Numbered from the stretch's first letter, positions 8,369 through 17,494 are shown. The stretch: 64,000 nt of DNA from Planctomycetota bacterium (GCA_014584395.1 JACTMY010000011.1:120312-184311), one strand, 5' to 3'. Numbers and translations: made by a program. Notes: generated by a model not told the origin, from the letters alone.

Positions 8369-10027
8369 ATGAACGCCCGCCGCCTCTTTACCGCCAGTTG
8401 TATCGCTCTCATCACCTCCGCTTTTTCCTTCATGATCCGCCAGAACATCACGGACCCCTTGGCCGCGGATTTCGGACTCACCAAGGAAGCCATCGGCCAG
8501 GTCATGGGCGCCGCTTTTCTGGGCATGGCCATCTCTATGTTGGTGACAGCCCCATTGTGCGACGCCCTGGGCATGGGAACCGTTCTCTTCCTGGCCTGGA
8601 TTTGCCATTTAGCCGGCATCCTAGGGACCATCTTTGCCGGGGACCTGTCGCAAATCGGCTGGATCAGTTCAACGATCGAGAGTGTGACGAAAAGTTTTCC
8701 ACAAGACTGGGGCTTACTCATCAACTCCAGTTTTTGGGTGCTATGGCTGTCGACGTTTCTGGTGGGCTGCGGCAACGGCCTGGTGGAAATCGCCATCAAC
8801 CCCTTGGCGGCCACCCTCTATCCCGAGGAAAAAACCCATTATCTCAACATCCTCCACGCCTGGTGGCCTGGCGGCTTGATCATGGCCGGGCTCCTCGCCA
8901 CGTTCGCCATCGATCCCTATTTGAACGACTTGCATGCCTGGTACTTTGGCCAGCAGCCCGCCGATAAAGTGATGTCGGTGGCCAGCTTCGGCTGGAAGGT
9001 CAAAGTCGGCTTGCTTTTGATTCCGCATCTCTTGTACGGCCTGCTGTGCCTTGGACAAAAGTTCCCCAAGACGGAGCGCGTCCAGGCGAACGTGTCCACG
9101 GGCACGATGTTTCTCCAAGCCCTGCGCCCCATGTTTCTCTTGTGGGCTTTTTGCATGCTGCTGACCGCCTCTTCGGAGTTGGGGCCGAATCAATGGCAAG
9201 AGTCCGTCTTGAAGCGTACCGCCAACGTCTCCGGCACCTTGGTCTTCGTCTATACCTCGGGATTGATGTTCGTTTTGCGCTTCTTCGCGGGGCCCTTGGC
9301 CCACAAGCTGTCTCCGGTGGGCATGCTCACGGCCTCCGCCATTCTCACAGGCATCGGTTTGTACTGGCTGAGCTTCGTGGATAGCGCGATCATGGCCTTC
9401 GTGGCCGCCACTGTCTTCGGCTTGGGGATCGCTTATTTCTGGCCGACGATGCTGGGCGTGACGGCGGAACGCTTTCCCAAGGGCGGGGCCCTGCTGCTGG
9501 GACTGATCGGTTCGGTGGGTAATCTCGCCATTTGGCAAGCGATGCCGCTGATGGGGGGCATCTATGATTCCTATACCGTGGCCAACCTCCCCGCCGAATT
9601 GCAAAAAGCGGCCGTCGTGATCGACAACAAGGTGATGCCGCTGGTCAAAACCGACACTCCGAGCTTTCTACCCCCCGCCATCACGCAGCATATTTATCCC
9701 GCCGATCCCCTGAAACCCAATCCCGACGTCTTTGGGCCAATCAATGGCGCCCGCGACACGGTCAGGGATGCGGAACGCCGATTAGCCCGGGGGAAAACCT
9801 TAAGCCCAACGGAGCAACAGAGCTACGAAAGGGCAAATCAATTTCTCAAGGACATCGGCACCGATAAAGTGCAAGCCCTTGAAAAAGCCGAGGCTCAGGG
9901 AGCCGCCTGGGCGTTTCGCTGGGTCGCGGTCCTGCCGGCCATCTTGGTGGTCATCTTCGGCCTCATCACCATCGTTGATGCGCTGCGCGGCGGCTACAAG
10001 GCCGTGAAGATCGTGGATGCCCATTAA
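8369..10027 (+). CDS. Major facilitator superfamily transporter
   Basis: 552 residues from the ATG with GGAGA 6 nt upstream; an earlier in-frame ATG at 8327 lacks a site. The start is the first membrane helix (ASCIALITSAFSFMIRQN), then TKEAIGQVMGAAFLGMA and further helices. The segment GNGLVEIAINPLAATLYPEE, followed by LNILHAWWPGG, resembles the FHS/sugar-permease side of MFS. About twelve membrane helices. A soluble Lys/Pro-rich stretch of roughly 110 residues (about 395-510) sits between helices 11 and 12 and makes the protein longer than the usual 400-430. The substrate is unknown; a sugar or organic nutrient is plausible. Alone in its transcription unit, closed by a terminator. Confidence 0.88.
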   Translation: MNARRLFTASCIALITSAFSFMIRQNITDPLAADFGLTKEAIGQVMGAAFLGMAISMLVTAPLCDALGMGTVLFLAWICHLAGILGTIFAGDLSQIGWISSTIESVTKSFPQDWGLLINSSFWVLWLSTFLVGCGNGLVEIAINPLAATLYPEEKTHYLNILHAWWPGGLIMAGLLATFAIDPYLNDLHAWYFGQQPADKVMSVASFGWKVKVGLLLIPHLLYGLLCLGQKFPKTERVQANVSTGTMFLQALRPMFLLWAFCMLLTASSELGPNQWQESVLKRTANVSGTLVFVYTSGLMFVLRFFAGPLAHKLSPVGMLTASAILTGIGLYWLSFVDSAIMAFVAATVFGLGIAYFWPTMLGVTAERFPKGGALLLGLIGSVGNLAIWQAMPLMGGIYDSYTVANLPAELQKAAVVIDNKVMPLVKTDTPSFLPPAITQHIYPADPLKPNPDVFGPINGARDTVRDAERRLARGKTLSPTEQQSYERANQFLKDIGTDKVQALEKAEAQGAAWAFRWVAVLPAILVVIFGLITIVDALRGGYKAVKIVDAH

Positions 10028-10065
10028 GACGCTCATCCCATGAATGGGAAAGAACCTAGAACCGA

Positions 10066-10097
10066 CCCTCGCTGGGCCGCCCAGCGGGGGTTTTTTT
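10066..10097 (+). terminator. Intrinsic terminator after the MFS gene
   Basis: CCCTCGCTGGG and CCCAGCGGGGG form a strong GC stem around a CCG loop, followed by seven T's. It lies 38 bases after the stop. Confidence 0.9.
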
Positions 10098-10146
10098 ATT
10101 CTTGTTCCAGGAGGAACTCCCCCAAGCAAGGACATATAATGTCCAA

Positions 10147-10932
10147 ATGCCTGGAGAACGCATTTTCACTTTTTTGGGTACGGGCACGTCCGTGGGCGTC
10201 CCGATGATCGGTTGTGGGTGTCAAACTTGTACTTCCAACGATCCCCGGAATCAGCGCTATCGCTGCAGCGTCGCCATTCAGGTTCCCCAAGGACGCATCC
10301 TGATCGACACCCCCCCCGAACTGCGCTTGCAATTGCTCCGGGCCAAGATCCCCTTCGTCCATGCCGTGCTCTTGACCCATTATCACGCCGATCACCTATT
10401 TGGCCTCGACGATGTGCGGGTCTTCCCCCACCATCTCGGCGGCCCCCTGCCCATCTATTGCAACATGGAAACGGAGCAGATGGTGCGGCGAACCTTCGCC
10501 TATGCCTTTCAAGGGCGCGACTACAAATCGCCCTATAACTTCGTGCCACTGCTGGAATTCGCGCGTATTTTGGAAGGCGAGCCGTTTGAGGTCTTGGGAG
10601 AACGCATCCTTCCCATCCCCCTGGACCATGCGCAGTTCAAGGTGTTGGGGTTTCGCCTGGGGTCGGTGGCTTATTGCACGGATGTCAGCTATATTCCAAG
10701 CTCCAGTATGAACATGCTGATGGATTTGGACGTCCTGGTGCTGGATGCCCTGCGGACGAAACCCCATCCCGCCCATTTCACCTTGGACCAAGCGCTGGAA
10801 GTGATCTCGGAATTGCGACCTAAGCAGGCCTTTTTGACCCACCTCAGCCACGACCTGGAATACGCGGAAGTCCAAGCCAAACTTCCCCCGCGCGTTCAGC
10901 TCGCTTATGATACTCTCAGCTTTCCATTCTGA
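10147..10932 (+). CDS. MBL-fold metal-dependent hydrolase, PhnP-like
   Basis: 261 residues from ATG 10147, where the family start (MPGERIFTFLGTGTSVGVP) begins; an in-frame TTG at 10102 would add 15 residues but has no site. Metal motif HxHxDH is at 78-83 (THYHADHLFGLDD). GCGCQTC near residues 23-29 is like the extra zinc-binding Cys cluster of PhnP-type cyclic phosphodiesterases, LDHAQF supplies a later His, TDVSYIP the bridging Asp, and LTHLSHDLEY the last His. PhnP opens cyclic ribose phosphates, but many relatives are uncharacterised, so only a phosphodiesterase-type hydrolase is claimed. Likely cytoplasmic. A TATAAT just before the start may be a promoter element. First gene of a same-strand run. 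Confidence 0.88.
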   Translation: MPGERIFTFLGTGTSVGVPMIGCGCQTCTSNDPRNQRYRCSVAIQVPQGRILIDTPPELRLQLLRAKIPFVHAVLLTHYHADHLFGLDDVRVFPHHLGGPLPIYCNMETEQMVRRTFAYAFQGRDYKSPYNFVPLLEFARILEGEPFEVLGERILPIPLDHAQFKVLGFRLGSVAYCTDVSYIPSSSMNMLMDLDVLVLDALRTKPHPAHFTLDQALEVISELRPKQAFLTHLSHDLEYAEVQAKLPPRVQLAYDTLSFPF

Positions 10933-10962
10933 AATCGACTCACTGGCGGAACCTCATCGGCA

Positions 10963-12060
10963 ATGAATACGAACACGTATGCGATGGTGATGGCGGGAGG
11001 CGGCGGCACGCGCTTCTGGCCGAGGAGCCGGCGGCGGCGTCCCAAACAGTTTCTCACCTTGGTGGGCGAGCGAACTCTTTTGCAGCAAGCGGTGGAGCGC
11101 CTGGAAGCGCTGGCTCCCCCCCAGCAGACGTGGATCATCACCACGTCCGAGCAAGTTCCCCTGGTCGCGGAGCAACTCCATGACATCGCCAAGGACCAGA
11201 TTGTCGGCGAACCGTTCGGCCGGGACACGGCGGCGTGCATTGGCCTCGGCGCCGCCCTCATCGCCCGCCAGAGCCCGAACGCCATCATTCTGGTCACACC
11301 CGCGGATCATATCATTCAGCCCCTCGCCAGTTTTCACCGCACCTTGAATGCCGCGGTGCAGTTAGCGGAGGAAAGACCTGATGCCTTGATCACCTTGGGC
11401 ATCCCGCCGCAATACCCTGCCACGGGTTACGGCTACATCCAGCAGGGCGAAGCTTTACCCGGCCGCAACGGCATCGACATTCATCGCATCGCCAAGTTTA
11501 AGGAAAAGCCCGACTATGCCACGGCGGAAAAGTATCTCCAGAGCGGTGCGTTTTTCTGGAACAGCGGCCTCTTCGTTTGGCGCGCCGCCGCCATCCTCAA
11601 GGAAATCCAGCGCTTGGAACCCGCGCTGCACGCGGCTCTTCACCGGATCGCCCATGCCTGGGACACCCCGGAGCGAGCGCACGTTTTTCGCCAGGAATAT
11701 GAGGCGCTGCAAAGGATCAGCATCGATCACGCCGTGATGGAACATGCGCAGGAAAGCTATGTGCTCAGAGCCGCGTTTCAGTGGGATGACGTCGGGAGCT
11801 GGCCGGCCCTGCAACGGCATCACCCGCAAGACGCCTCCGGAAACACGGTGCTCGGCACGCGCCACCTCGGCTTGAACAGTCGCCACTGCATCGTCGCGGG
11901 GGATGATGCTGCGCGCCAACTGATCGCCACAGTGGGGGTCGAACATCTGTTAGTGGTTCGTGATGGGGACGTGATTCTGGTCGCCGATCATCGGGATGAA
12001 GCGGGGATCAAGCAGCTCGTTGAGCAACTCAAGCAACAGGGCCTGGAAGCATTCCTTTAA
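10963..12060 (+). CDS. manC: Mannose-1-phosphate guanylyltransferase
   Basis: 365 residues. Makes GDP-mannose from mannose-1-phosphate and GTP, feeding capsule, LPS or glycoprotein sugar synthesis. The nucleotide-binding signature MAGGGGTRFWPRSRR begins at residue 10, followed by PKQFLTL, EPFGRDTAACIGL and VTPADHII, then FKEKPD, FFWNSGLFVWRA and the end of the catalytic domain with WDDVGSWPAL. It lacks the C-terminal phosphomannose isomerase domain of bifunctional ManC/AlgA (about 470 residues), so it is the short monofunctional type. The 30-base gap behind the MBL hydrolase and the 1-nt overlap with ruvX suggest cotranscription. Confidence 0.93.
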   Translation: MNTNTYAMVMAGGGGTRFWPRSRRRRPKQFLTLVGERTLLQQAVERLEALAPPQQTWIITTSEQVPLVAEQLHDIAKDQIVGEPFGRDTAACIGLGAALIARQSPNAIILVTPADHIIQPLASFHRTLNAAVQLAEERPDALITLGIPPQYPATGYGYIQQGEALPGRNGIDIHRIAKFKEKPDYATAEKYLQSGAFFWNSGLFVWRAAAILKEIQRLEPALHAALHRIAHAWDTPERAHVFRQEYEALQRISIDHAVMEHAQESYVLRAAFQWDDVGSWPALQRHHPQDASGNTVLGTRHLGLNSRHCIVAGDDAARQLIATVGVEHLLVVRDGDVILVADHRDEAGIKQLVEQLKQQGLEAFL

Positions 12061-12545
12061 TGAGCATGACCTTCCCTGAGCGCGGAGCTTTGCTGGGCGT
12101 CGATTACGGTCAACGCCGCGTGGGCTTGGCCGTTTGCGATTCGGAGCGGAAGGTCGCCGCGCCGCTGATCCTATATCACCGCCGCACCCCAGAATTGGAT
12201 GCCGCCTATTTCCGCCAGGTGACCAAGCAGCATGGCATTGTCGGGCTCGTGGTCGGATTGCCGCTGCACATGCGCACGCATCAAGAAGGGGAATCAGCCC
12301 AGGCAGCGCGACAGTTCGGTCATTGGTTGAGTCAAGCGGTTGATCTCCCGGTGGTGTACCACGATGAACGTCTCACCTCCGCCTTGGCGCATCGCTTGCT
12401 GGAAGAAGCAGGCATGACCGCCAAGCGAAGACGAGAGAAAATCGACAAAGTGGCCGCGCAAATTCTCCTGCAATCCTTCCTCGATGCCGGCGGTCCCGAA
12501 ACGCCCGCGTCCCTCGAAAAACCATCCGAAAGCACGCCGCCTTGA
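12060..12545 (+). CDS. ruvX: Putative pre-16S rRNA nuclease / Holliday junction resolvase RuvX (YqgF)
   Basis: 161 residues. RNase H-like fold: LLGVDYGQRRVGLAV with the catalytic Asp near 15, VVGLPLHMRT in the middle, and the second acidic centre HDERLTSALAHRLL, then KIDKVAAQILLQSFLD at the end. E. coli YqgF acts in 16S rRNA 5'-end maturation, and the family also has proposed roles with Holliday junctions. The length is a little above the usual 140. Its ATG shares the last base of the manC stop (TAATG), indicating translational coupling; a second ATG lies two codons later. Confidence 0.93.
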   Translation: MSMTFPERGALLGVDYGQRRVGLAVCDSERKVAAPLILYHRRTPELDAAYFRQVTKQHGIVGLVVGLPLHMRTHQEGESAQAARQFGHWLSQAVDLPVVYHDERLTSALAHRLLEEAGMTAKRRREKIDKVAAQILLQSFLDAGGPETPASLEKPSESTPP

Positions 12546-12638
12546 ATCGACAGGCCGCGACCGCTTGAATAACATGAACACGAACGGGCCATGATGGACC
12601 ATTCCATGTGTCATGCATTACTAAAGGATGAAACGATC

Positions 12639-13985
12639 ATGCGCTGCCATATCCTGCTGTTTCTCCTCGCCTTGTCGATCGCCACGCCGCTGGCTGCCGA
12701 CGATTGGCCGCAATGGTTGGGCGCCCGGCGCGATGGCTATTGGCGCGAAGAGGGCATCCTTGAGCGTTTTCCGCCCAATGGTCCCAAGCTGGTCTGGCGC
12801 ACGCCCATGGGCGGGGGCTACTCTGGACCTGCTGTCAAGGATGGCAAGGTTTACGTCATGGACCGGATCGTCGCCAAGGACGCTGCGAAACCCAAAACCG
12901 ATTTTGATCGGCAAACCAAAATCAAAGGCCAAGAGCGCGTTCTATGCTTGGATGCGAAAACGGGGGCGATCCACTGGACGCAGGCCTATGACTGCGACTA
13001 TACGATCAGCTATCAAAATGGGCCGCGCTGTACGCCCTTGGTCGATGAAGACCGCGTTTACACGCTCGGAGCCATGGGTCATTTGCTCTGCCTGGAAGCC
13101 GCCACGGGCAAAGTGATCTGGTCCAAGGATTTCGTCAAGGATTATAAACTTGAGGCCCCCATCTGGGGCTGGTCGGCCCATCCCCTGCTCGATGGGAATA
13201 AACTGATCTGCATGGTCGGCGGCGACGGCACCACCACCATCGCCTTCGACAAAATGACCGGGAAGGAAATTTGGAAAAACCTCACGGCCAGGGAGCCGGG
13301 ATATTGCCCGCCGATGATCTATGAAGTCGGCGGCACGCGCCAGTTGATCATTTGGCATCCCGAGGCCGTCAACGGCTTAAACCCGGAAACGGGCGAGGTC
13401 TATTGGCGTCAACCTTTTCAACTGCAAGCGGGCTTGGCCATCCCCACGCCGCAATTGTACGCCGGCAACCTCTTATTCATTACTTCGTTCTACAATGGTC
13501 CGATGTTGCTCGAACTGAGCGGCGGTCCCAAACCCTCGGCCAAACTTCTATGGCGCGGCAAAAGCAACTCCGAACAAGCCAGCCGCACCGACAAGCTCCA
13601 CGCCATCATGTGCACTCCCTATCTGCAAGACGGCCACATTTATGGCGTTTGCAGTTACGGCCAACTGCGCTGCTTGAAGCTGGATACAGGCGAGCGCGTG
13701 TGGGAGACCTACAAAGCCACCACGGCAGGCCGCCCCGTGCGGTGGGCCAACGCCTTTCTCACGCCGCATGAGGATCGCTTTTTCCTCTTCAACGAACATG
13801 GGGAATTGATCATTTGCCGCCTCAGTCCTCAAGGCTATGAGGAGATCGACCGCGCCAAGCTCATTGAGCCCACGTCCGTCACGGCGGGCAGAGATTACGT
13901 TTGGGTCCATCCCGCCTATGCCCAAAAATGCATCTTTGTCCGCAACGACAAGGAAATGGTCTGCTATTCCCTGGCCAAGGAATAA
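12639..13985 (+). CDS. Secreted PQQ-like beta-propeller protein
   Basis: 448 residues from the ATG that opens a signal peptide (HILLFLLALSIATPLAAD) with AAAGGA about 10 nt upstream. The mature protein starts DDWPQWLGARRDG, the usual opening of planctomycete outer-membrane-biogenesis/PQQ-like proteins. It contains repeated blades of the type VLCLDAKTGAIHWTQ, LLCLEAATGKVIWSK, TIAFDKMTGKEIW, GLNPETGEVYWRQ and LRCLKLDTGERVWE. This is the BamB/quinoprotein alcohol-dehydrogenase propeller fold, but I see no evidence for an active PQQ enzyme. Probably a periplasmic binding or scaffold protein. The stop codon abuts the ATG of the next gene, so the two are likely coupled. Confidence 0.88.
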   Translation: MRCHILLFLLALSIATPLAADDWPQWLGARRDGYWREEGILERFPPNGPKLVWRTPMGGGYSGPAVKDGKVYVMDRIVAKDAAKPKTDFDRQTKIKGQERVLCLDAKTGAIHWTQAYDCDYTISYQNGPRCTPLVDEDRVYTLGAMGHLLCLEAATGKVIWSKDFVKDYKLEAPIWGWSAHPLLDGNKLICMVGGDGTTTIAFDKMTGKEIWKNLTAREPGYCPPMIYEVGGTRQLIIWHPEAVNGLNPETGEVYWRQPFQLQAGLAIPTPQLYAGNLLFITSFYNGPMLLELSGGPKPSAKLLWRGKSNSEQASRTDKLHAIMCTPYLQDGHIYGVCSYGQLRCLKLDTGERVWETYKATTAGRPVRWANAFLTPHEDRFFLFNEHGELIICRLSPQGYEEIDRAKLIEPTSVTAGRDYVWVHPAYAQKCIFVRNDKEMVCYSLAKE

Positions 13986-15212
13986 ATGCGGGTGCGGGTC
14001 CAAGAGGCTTGCCTTCTCCCTAGCATTGGATGGCGCATGGATTTTTATCAGCAATTAAACGACCAGGCTGGCACGCTGGCCCCGCAGACCCTGCTCGATC
14101 TTCTCCTGGACCATTTGCGAGCGCAGCGGGATTATGCCGGCCTGTTTCAAGCCATGCTGTTGGAGGCCAGGGCCAGGCTGGGACTGCCCTTGGTGCTGCC
14201 CCAAGGCGAATCGAGCCAAGTCATCCCAGCGTCTCTGCAAGAACCTTATGAAGAGGCGATCCGCCAAGCCGCTCATGCGGTGGGACATCTTTTCCTCGAC
14301 AATCAGGACGTGGTCGGCGCCTGGCCCTACTTCCGTCTCATCGGTGAAATCGAACCCGTCGCTAAATTTTTGGAAACCATTCCGACGCCGACCGAGGAGC
14401 AGTTTCCCACGATGTTCGCCCTGGCCTGGCAAGAAGGCGTGCATCCCAAGCTCGGCTTTCAATGGGTCCTGCAGCACCGCGGTTTATGCAATGCCATCAC
14501 CACATTGACCCAAAGCAACGTCCATCAGGACATCCGCAATGACTGCGTGATCCGCTTGCTCGAGGCGCTTCACGCCGAATTGATCGATCGGCTCCAGTAC
14601 GATCTGTCTCAGCGCGGCCTGGTTCCGCCTGAACCCGTCCCATCGCTGCCCGCTTTGCTGAAAGCCTTGCCGCAAGACGCCCCGGAGGATTTGTACCACA
14701 TCGATCTATCGCATCTGAACTCCGTTCTGGAAATGGCCCTGGAGCTTCCCCCTGGACCGGGCATCGAGCAGGCTTTTGAATTGAGTACGTACGGCCAACG
14801 ACTCCATCCCCGGTTCCAACCCGTGAACGACCCTCCCTTCAACGAAGGCTATGCCGCGTTTGCCAAATTTTTCCAGGCGTTGCTCGGCAGCGACGCAGCG
14901 AGCGCCTTGGGCTATTTTCGCGATCAAGCGGATCGAGCCAAGCAGGAAGGCGGTTCGAGTAGCTGCGGCGAGGTCTTGGTGCATTTGCTGTATCACCTCG
15001 GCCGGTTCAAGGAAGCCTTGGACGCATATGCCGCGTATCTCGCCGCCGTCCCCCCAAGGGAACTGCGCTGCCCCTCGCTCTCCGAGATCAGCGTCCAATC
15101 GGGGGACTTCGCCGCCTGGAGGCATTGGTGCCAGGAGCGCCAGGATGCTGTGGGCTTTGTGACGTGCTTATTGCTTAAAAAGCAAAGCGGCGCCGGCGAA
15201 ACCAAGAAATGA
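13986..15212 (+). CDS. Uncharacterised helical protein
   Basis: 408 residues if started at the ATG directly after the previous stop, which has AAGGA 4 nt upstream. ATG 14037 (391 residues, MDFYQQLNDQ) is the alternative and gives a more natural N-terminus. No family recognised. It is almost entirely alpha-helical with no signal peptide or membrane segment. The final 120 residues (YFRDQADRAKQEGG, then VHLLYHLGRFKEALDAYAAY) look like a degenerate TPR pair, and the earlier part may be an alpha-solenoid. Coupling to the PQQ-type gene suggests shared expression rather than a known shared pathway. Confidence 0.75.
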   Translation: MRVRVQEACLLPSIGWRMDFYQQLNDQAGTLAPQTLLDLLLDHLRAQRDYAGLFQAMLLEARARLGLPLVLPQGESSQVIPASLQEPYEEAIRQAAHAVGHLFLDNQDVVGAWPYFRLIGEIEPVAKFLETIPTPTEEQFPTMFALAWQEGVHPKLGFQWVLQHRGLCNAITTLTQSNVHQDIRNDCVIRLLEALHAELIDRLQYDLSQRGLVPPEPVPSLPALLKALPQDAPEDLYHIDLSHLNSVLEMALELPPGPGIEQAFELSTYGQRLHPRFQPVNDPPFNEGYAAFAKFFQALLGSDAASALGYFRDQADRAKQEGGSSSCGEVLVHLLYHLGRFKEALDAYAAYLAAVPPRELRCPSLSEISVQSGDFAAWRHWCQERQDAVGFVTCLLLKKQSGAGETKK

Positions 15213-15218
15213 AACCAA

Positions 15219-15291
15219 TGGAGCCGATGGGGATCGAACCCACAACCTCAGCATTGCGAACGCTGCGCTCTCCCAATTGAGCTACGGCCCC
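15219..15291 (-). tRNA. tRNA-Ala(CGC)
   Basis: 73 bases fold into a full cloverleaf: acceptor GGGGCCG/CGGCTCC, D arm GCTC...GAGC, anticodon stem CAGCG/TGCTG with loop TTCGCAA, T loop TTCGATC, discriminator A. The anticodon CGC reads GCG. The G3:U70 pair that marks alanine tRNAs is present. The 3' CCA is not encoded. Confidence 0.95.
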
Positions 15292-15301
15292 GTGAAGGAA
15301 A

Positions 15302-15330
15302 AGTGTAGGGAATGCAACGAAGTTTGTCTA
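15302..15330 (-). promoter_or_regulatory. Probable sigma-70-type promoter for tRNA-Ala
   Basis: On the minus strand TAGACA (15325-15330), a 17-base spacer and TACACT (15302-15307) lie just upstream of the tRNA 5' end at 15291. The -35 matches consensus in 5 of 6 and the -10 in 4 of 6 positions. Confidence 0.55.
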
Positions 15331-15505
15331 TTGTTCATCCAGGCCGTTCGCTGGGTGATCATGCTCATGGATACTTACCAGAGTCGCCGATGAATGGCCC
15401 GGTTCACGGTCGTCAGATGGTCGTTGACGTCTAAAATAGCGGCTAAGGTTGAAAGAAAGACTTGCGTCGCTTTTCTGGATTCGTAAGGTTGGGAGAAAAC
15501 CGGTC

Positions 15506-16582
15506 ATGCCCGAAAAAATCATCATCATTGGCTCTGGTCCCGCGGGGTGGACCGCCGCCATTTACGCTGCCCGAGCGAATTTGCAGCCTTTGGTTTTTGA
15601 AGGGGCCGTGACCGAAGCGAATCGCATCAAGGGCACGCAGCCGCTCGGCCAGCTCGCGCTCACCACGGAAGTGGAGAATTTTCCAGGGTGGCCCCACGTG
15701 GATGCTTCCGCCTTGGCCTCCTTTTCCAAATCGGCCCTCGCGCCGGATCGCTACTATGCACCTTGGTACGAGGGCAAAAGCGCCCATCAAGGAAAACGGG
15801 CGATTCTCGGTCCTGAACTCATGGAATACATGCGCCAACAAGCCGTTAACTTTGGCGCGCGGATCATCACCGACGACGTCACGGCGGTGCAATTCCATCA
15901 ACGCCCCTTTACCCTCACCAGCAGCGAAGGCAAGCGTTTCGAGGCCCATGCCGTCGTGATTGCGACGGGGGCCAGGGCGAATTATCTCGGCCTGCCCAGC
16001 GAAGACCGCTTCAAAAACCAGGGTGTGTCGGCCTGTGCCGTCTGCGATGGGGCGCTGCCGCGGTTTCGCAATAAGCCCCTGGTCGTCGTGGGCGGCGGCG
16101 ATTCCGCCGTGGAAGAGAGCACGTATCTGACCAAATTCGCCAGCGTGGTTTACCTCGTGCATCGCCGCGATCAATTGCGTGCCAGCAAGATCATGCAGCA
16201 ACGCGCCCTCAACAACCCCAAAATCACCATGAAATGGCATAGCGTGGTCGATGAAGTCCTGGGGAGTGACGAAGACGGCGTGACGGGCGTGCGGCTCAAG
16301 AATACCCAGACCGGAGCGACGGAAGAGTTGCCGGCCAGCGGCATGTTTTGCGCCATTGGCCACACGCCGAACACGGACTTTCTGGCCGGGCAGATTCAAA
16401 TGGACGACAAAGGATATATCCTTTGGTCCAAACCGCACCGAACCAATACCAATATCGCCGGCGTTTTTGCCGCGGGCGACGTCGCCGACAGCCATTATCG
16501 CCAAGCGGTCACGGCAGCGGGTTCAGGCTGCATGGCCGCCCTGGATGCCGAACGCTGGTTGGCCGAGGAAGGACTCACGTGA
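15506..16582 (+). CDS. trxB: Thioredoxin-disulfide reductase with an N-terminal-half insertion
   Basis: 358 residues from the ATG preceded by GGGAG. FAD-binding [20 protein letters not shown] opens the protein, NADPH-binding [11 protein letters not shown] follows the redox centre, and [20 protein letters not shown] closes it. The active-site disulfide is CAVC at 177-180 (E. coli has CATC at 136-139). Reduces thioredoxin with NADPH in the cytoplasm. Between VENFPGWP and [13 protein letters not shown] there are about 37 residues that E. coli TrxB lacks, which explains the extra length (normal about 320). Flanked by tRNA-Ala and convergent with the DinB gene; monocistronic. Confidence 0.92.
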   Translation: MPEKIIIIGSGPAGWTAAIYAARANLQPLVFEGAVTEANRIKGTQPLGQLALTTEVENFPGWPHVDASALASFSKSALAPDRYYAPWYEGKSAHQGKRAILGPELMEYMRQQAVNFGARIITDDVTAVQFHQRPFTLTSSEGKRFEAHAVVIATGARANYLGLPSEDRFKNQGVSACAVCDGALPRFRNKPLVVVGGGDSAVEESTYLTKFASVVYLVHRRDQLRASKIMQQRALNNPKITMKWHSVVDEVLGSDEDGVTGVRLKNTQTGATEELPASGMFCAIGHTPNTDFLAGQIQMDDKGYILWSKPHRTNTNIAGVFAAGDVADSHYRQAVTAAGSGCMAALDAERWLAEEGLT

Positions 16583-16604
16583 TCATTCGGAACCTACCGG
16601 TTCT

Positions 16605-17099
16605 TTAGACGACCGGGGGATAGCCTAAAGATCGGCGGATGAGGGTGATCTGGCCAGCGTGCATGGTGGTGTGTAACGCCAAGAAACTCAATGCATCTCC
16701 CATGTTGGTCACAAAGTTGGGCATGGGAAAAGGGCATGGCCCCGTTAATACCACTTCATCCGCTTGGCGAACCTGTTCGATCAAGGAATCACGATGGGCG
16801 TCAAAGAGACGGATCAATTCCGCAGGATCACCGAATTCCTTGGCTTTTGGAGCATCACCCTTGGTGGAGAAACGTGCCTCAAAGTCCCGCTGCAAGACAG
16901 GGGGAGTGGCCCATGGGAAGCGATTCAGCATGCGCCGGTCAATGCAAGTTAAATGGCCGATGATCCAAGCTGCACAATTGGCTTCAGGCACAGGTCGGTG
17001 GGCAAACTCGTTTGGCTTCAAATCATCGATGAATCGATGTAGCATGAGTTTTGAGCCGTAAAGCGAATTTGCTATGATCTCAGCAGCAATTTTGGCCAT
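16605..17099 (-). CDS. DinB-family (DinB_2) metal-binding four-helix protein
   Basis: 164 residues from an ATG with GGAG 7-10 nt upstream. An ATG 42 bases further up is in frame, but a likely promoter places the transcript start about there. Features of the DinB/YfiT four-helix bundle: hydrophobic first helix, WIIGHLTCIDRRM with His 49, and HTTMHAGQITLIRRSLG with His 143 and 147. These three His would form the metal site. Family members include thiol transferases (bacillithiol, mycothiol) and many unknowns; DinB itself is damage-inducible in Bacillus. The specific reaction is not assigned. Convergent with trxB. Confidence 0.85.
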   Translation of the reverse strand: MAKIAAEIIANSLYGSKLMLHRFIDDLKPNEFAHRPVPEANCAAWIIGHLTCIDRRMLNRFPWATPPVLQRDFEARFSTKGDAPKAKEFGDPAELIRLFDAHRDSLIEQVRQADEVVLTGPCPFPMPNFVTNMGDALSFLALHTTMHAGQITLIRRSLGYPPVV

Positions 17100-17147
17100 C
17101 TTCCGACTCCGACCCAACATTAAATCCCGTTCACCAAACATGTTATT

Positions 17148-17177
17148 ATTGTACTAGCTGATTTTTCAAGTTGTCTT
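17148..17177 (-). promoter_or_regulatory. Possible promoter of the DinB-family gene
   Basis: Minus strand: AAGACA (17172-17177), 18-base spacer, TACAAT (17148-17153). The -10 fits well and the -35 moderately. A 10-bp palindrome touches its upstream side. Confidence 0.4.
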
Positions 17178-17178
17178 A

Positions 17179-17203
17179 AAAAACAGACGGATGGTCTGTT
17201 TTT
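17179..17203. promoter_or_regulatory. Palindrome, candidate operator (or bidirectional terminator)
   Basis: AAAAACAGAC and GTCTGTTTTT are perfect inverted repeats around a 5-base centre, placed between two divergent genes. The ACAGAC/GTCTGT half-sites look like a TetR-family operator, and the T-run also allows an intrinsic terminator. No gene reads into it from either side within 100 bases, so an operator is favoured. Confidence 0.45.
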
Positions 17204-17272
17204 GGTTTAACTTCACGATATAGCTTGGAACCAGTGGGCAATCTGTTAACTTGGTCTGTATGGAGGTGAATC

Positions 17273-17494
17273 ATGAAACACGATGATCTGGTTGTCGTTT
17301 ATACTCTCCACGACCCGTTGGTGGCGGAGATGATCAAGAATGAACTCCACAACGAAGGTATCTCCGCCCGGCTCGACGGCGTTAATTTCTCGGCTGCATT
17401 GCCAGGCAACCCCATGCAAGAAGTCAACATCTTGGTCCGCGCGGAGCAAGCCGACCAGGCCGCCAAGATCATCCAACGGCATGTCAAATCGTAG
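17273..17494 (+). CDS. Small DUF2007-type protein
   Basis: 73 residues with a strong ribosome-binding site (GGAGGTGAATC). It matches the DUF2007 / putative signal-transducing family: VVYTLHDPLVAEMIKNELHN, a short loop with Pro-Gly-Asn, and VNILVRAEQADQAAKII. The fold is a ferredoxin-like alpha/beta unit resembling PII-related proteins. Function unknown; cytoplasmic. Convergent with fusA, with only 24 bases between stops. Confidence 0.85.
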   Translation: MKHDDLVVVYTLHDPLVAEMIKNELHNEGISARLDGVNFSAALPGNPMQEVNILVRAEQADQAAKIIQRHVKS

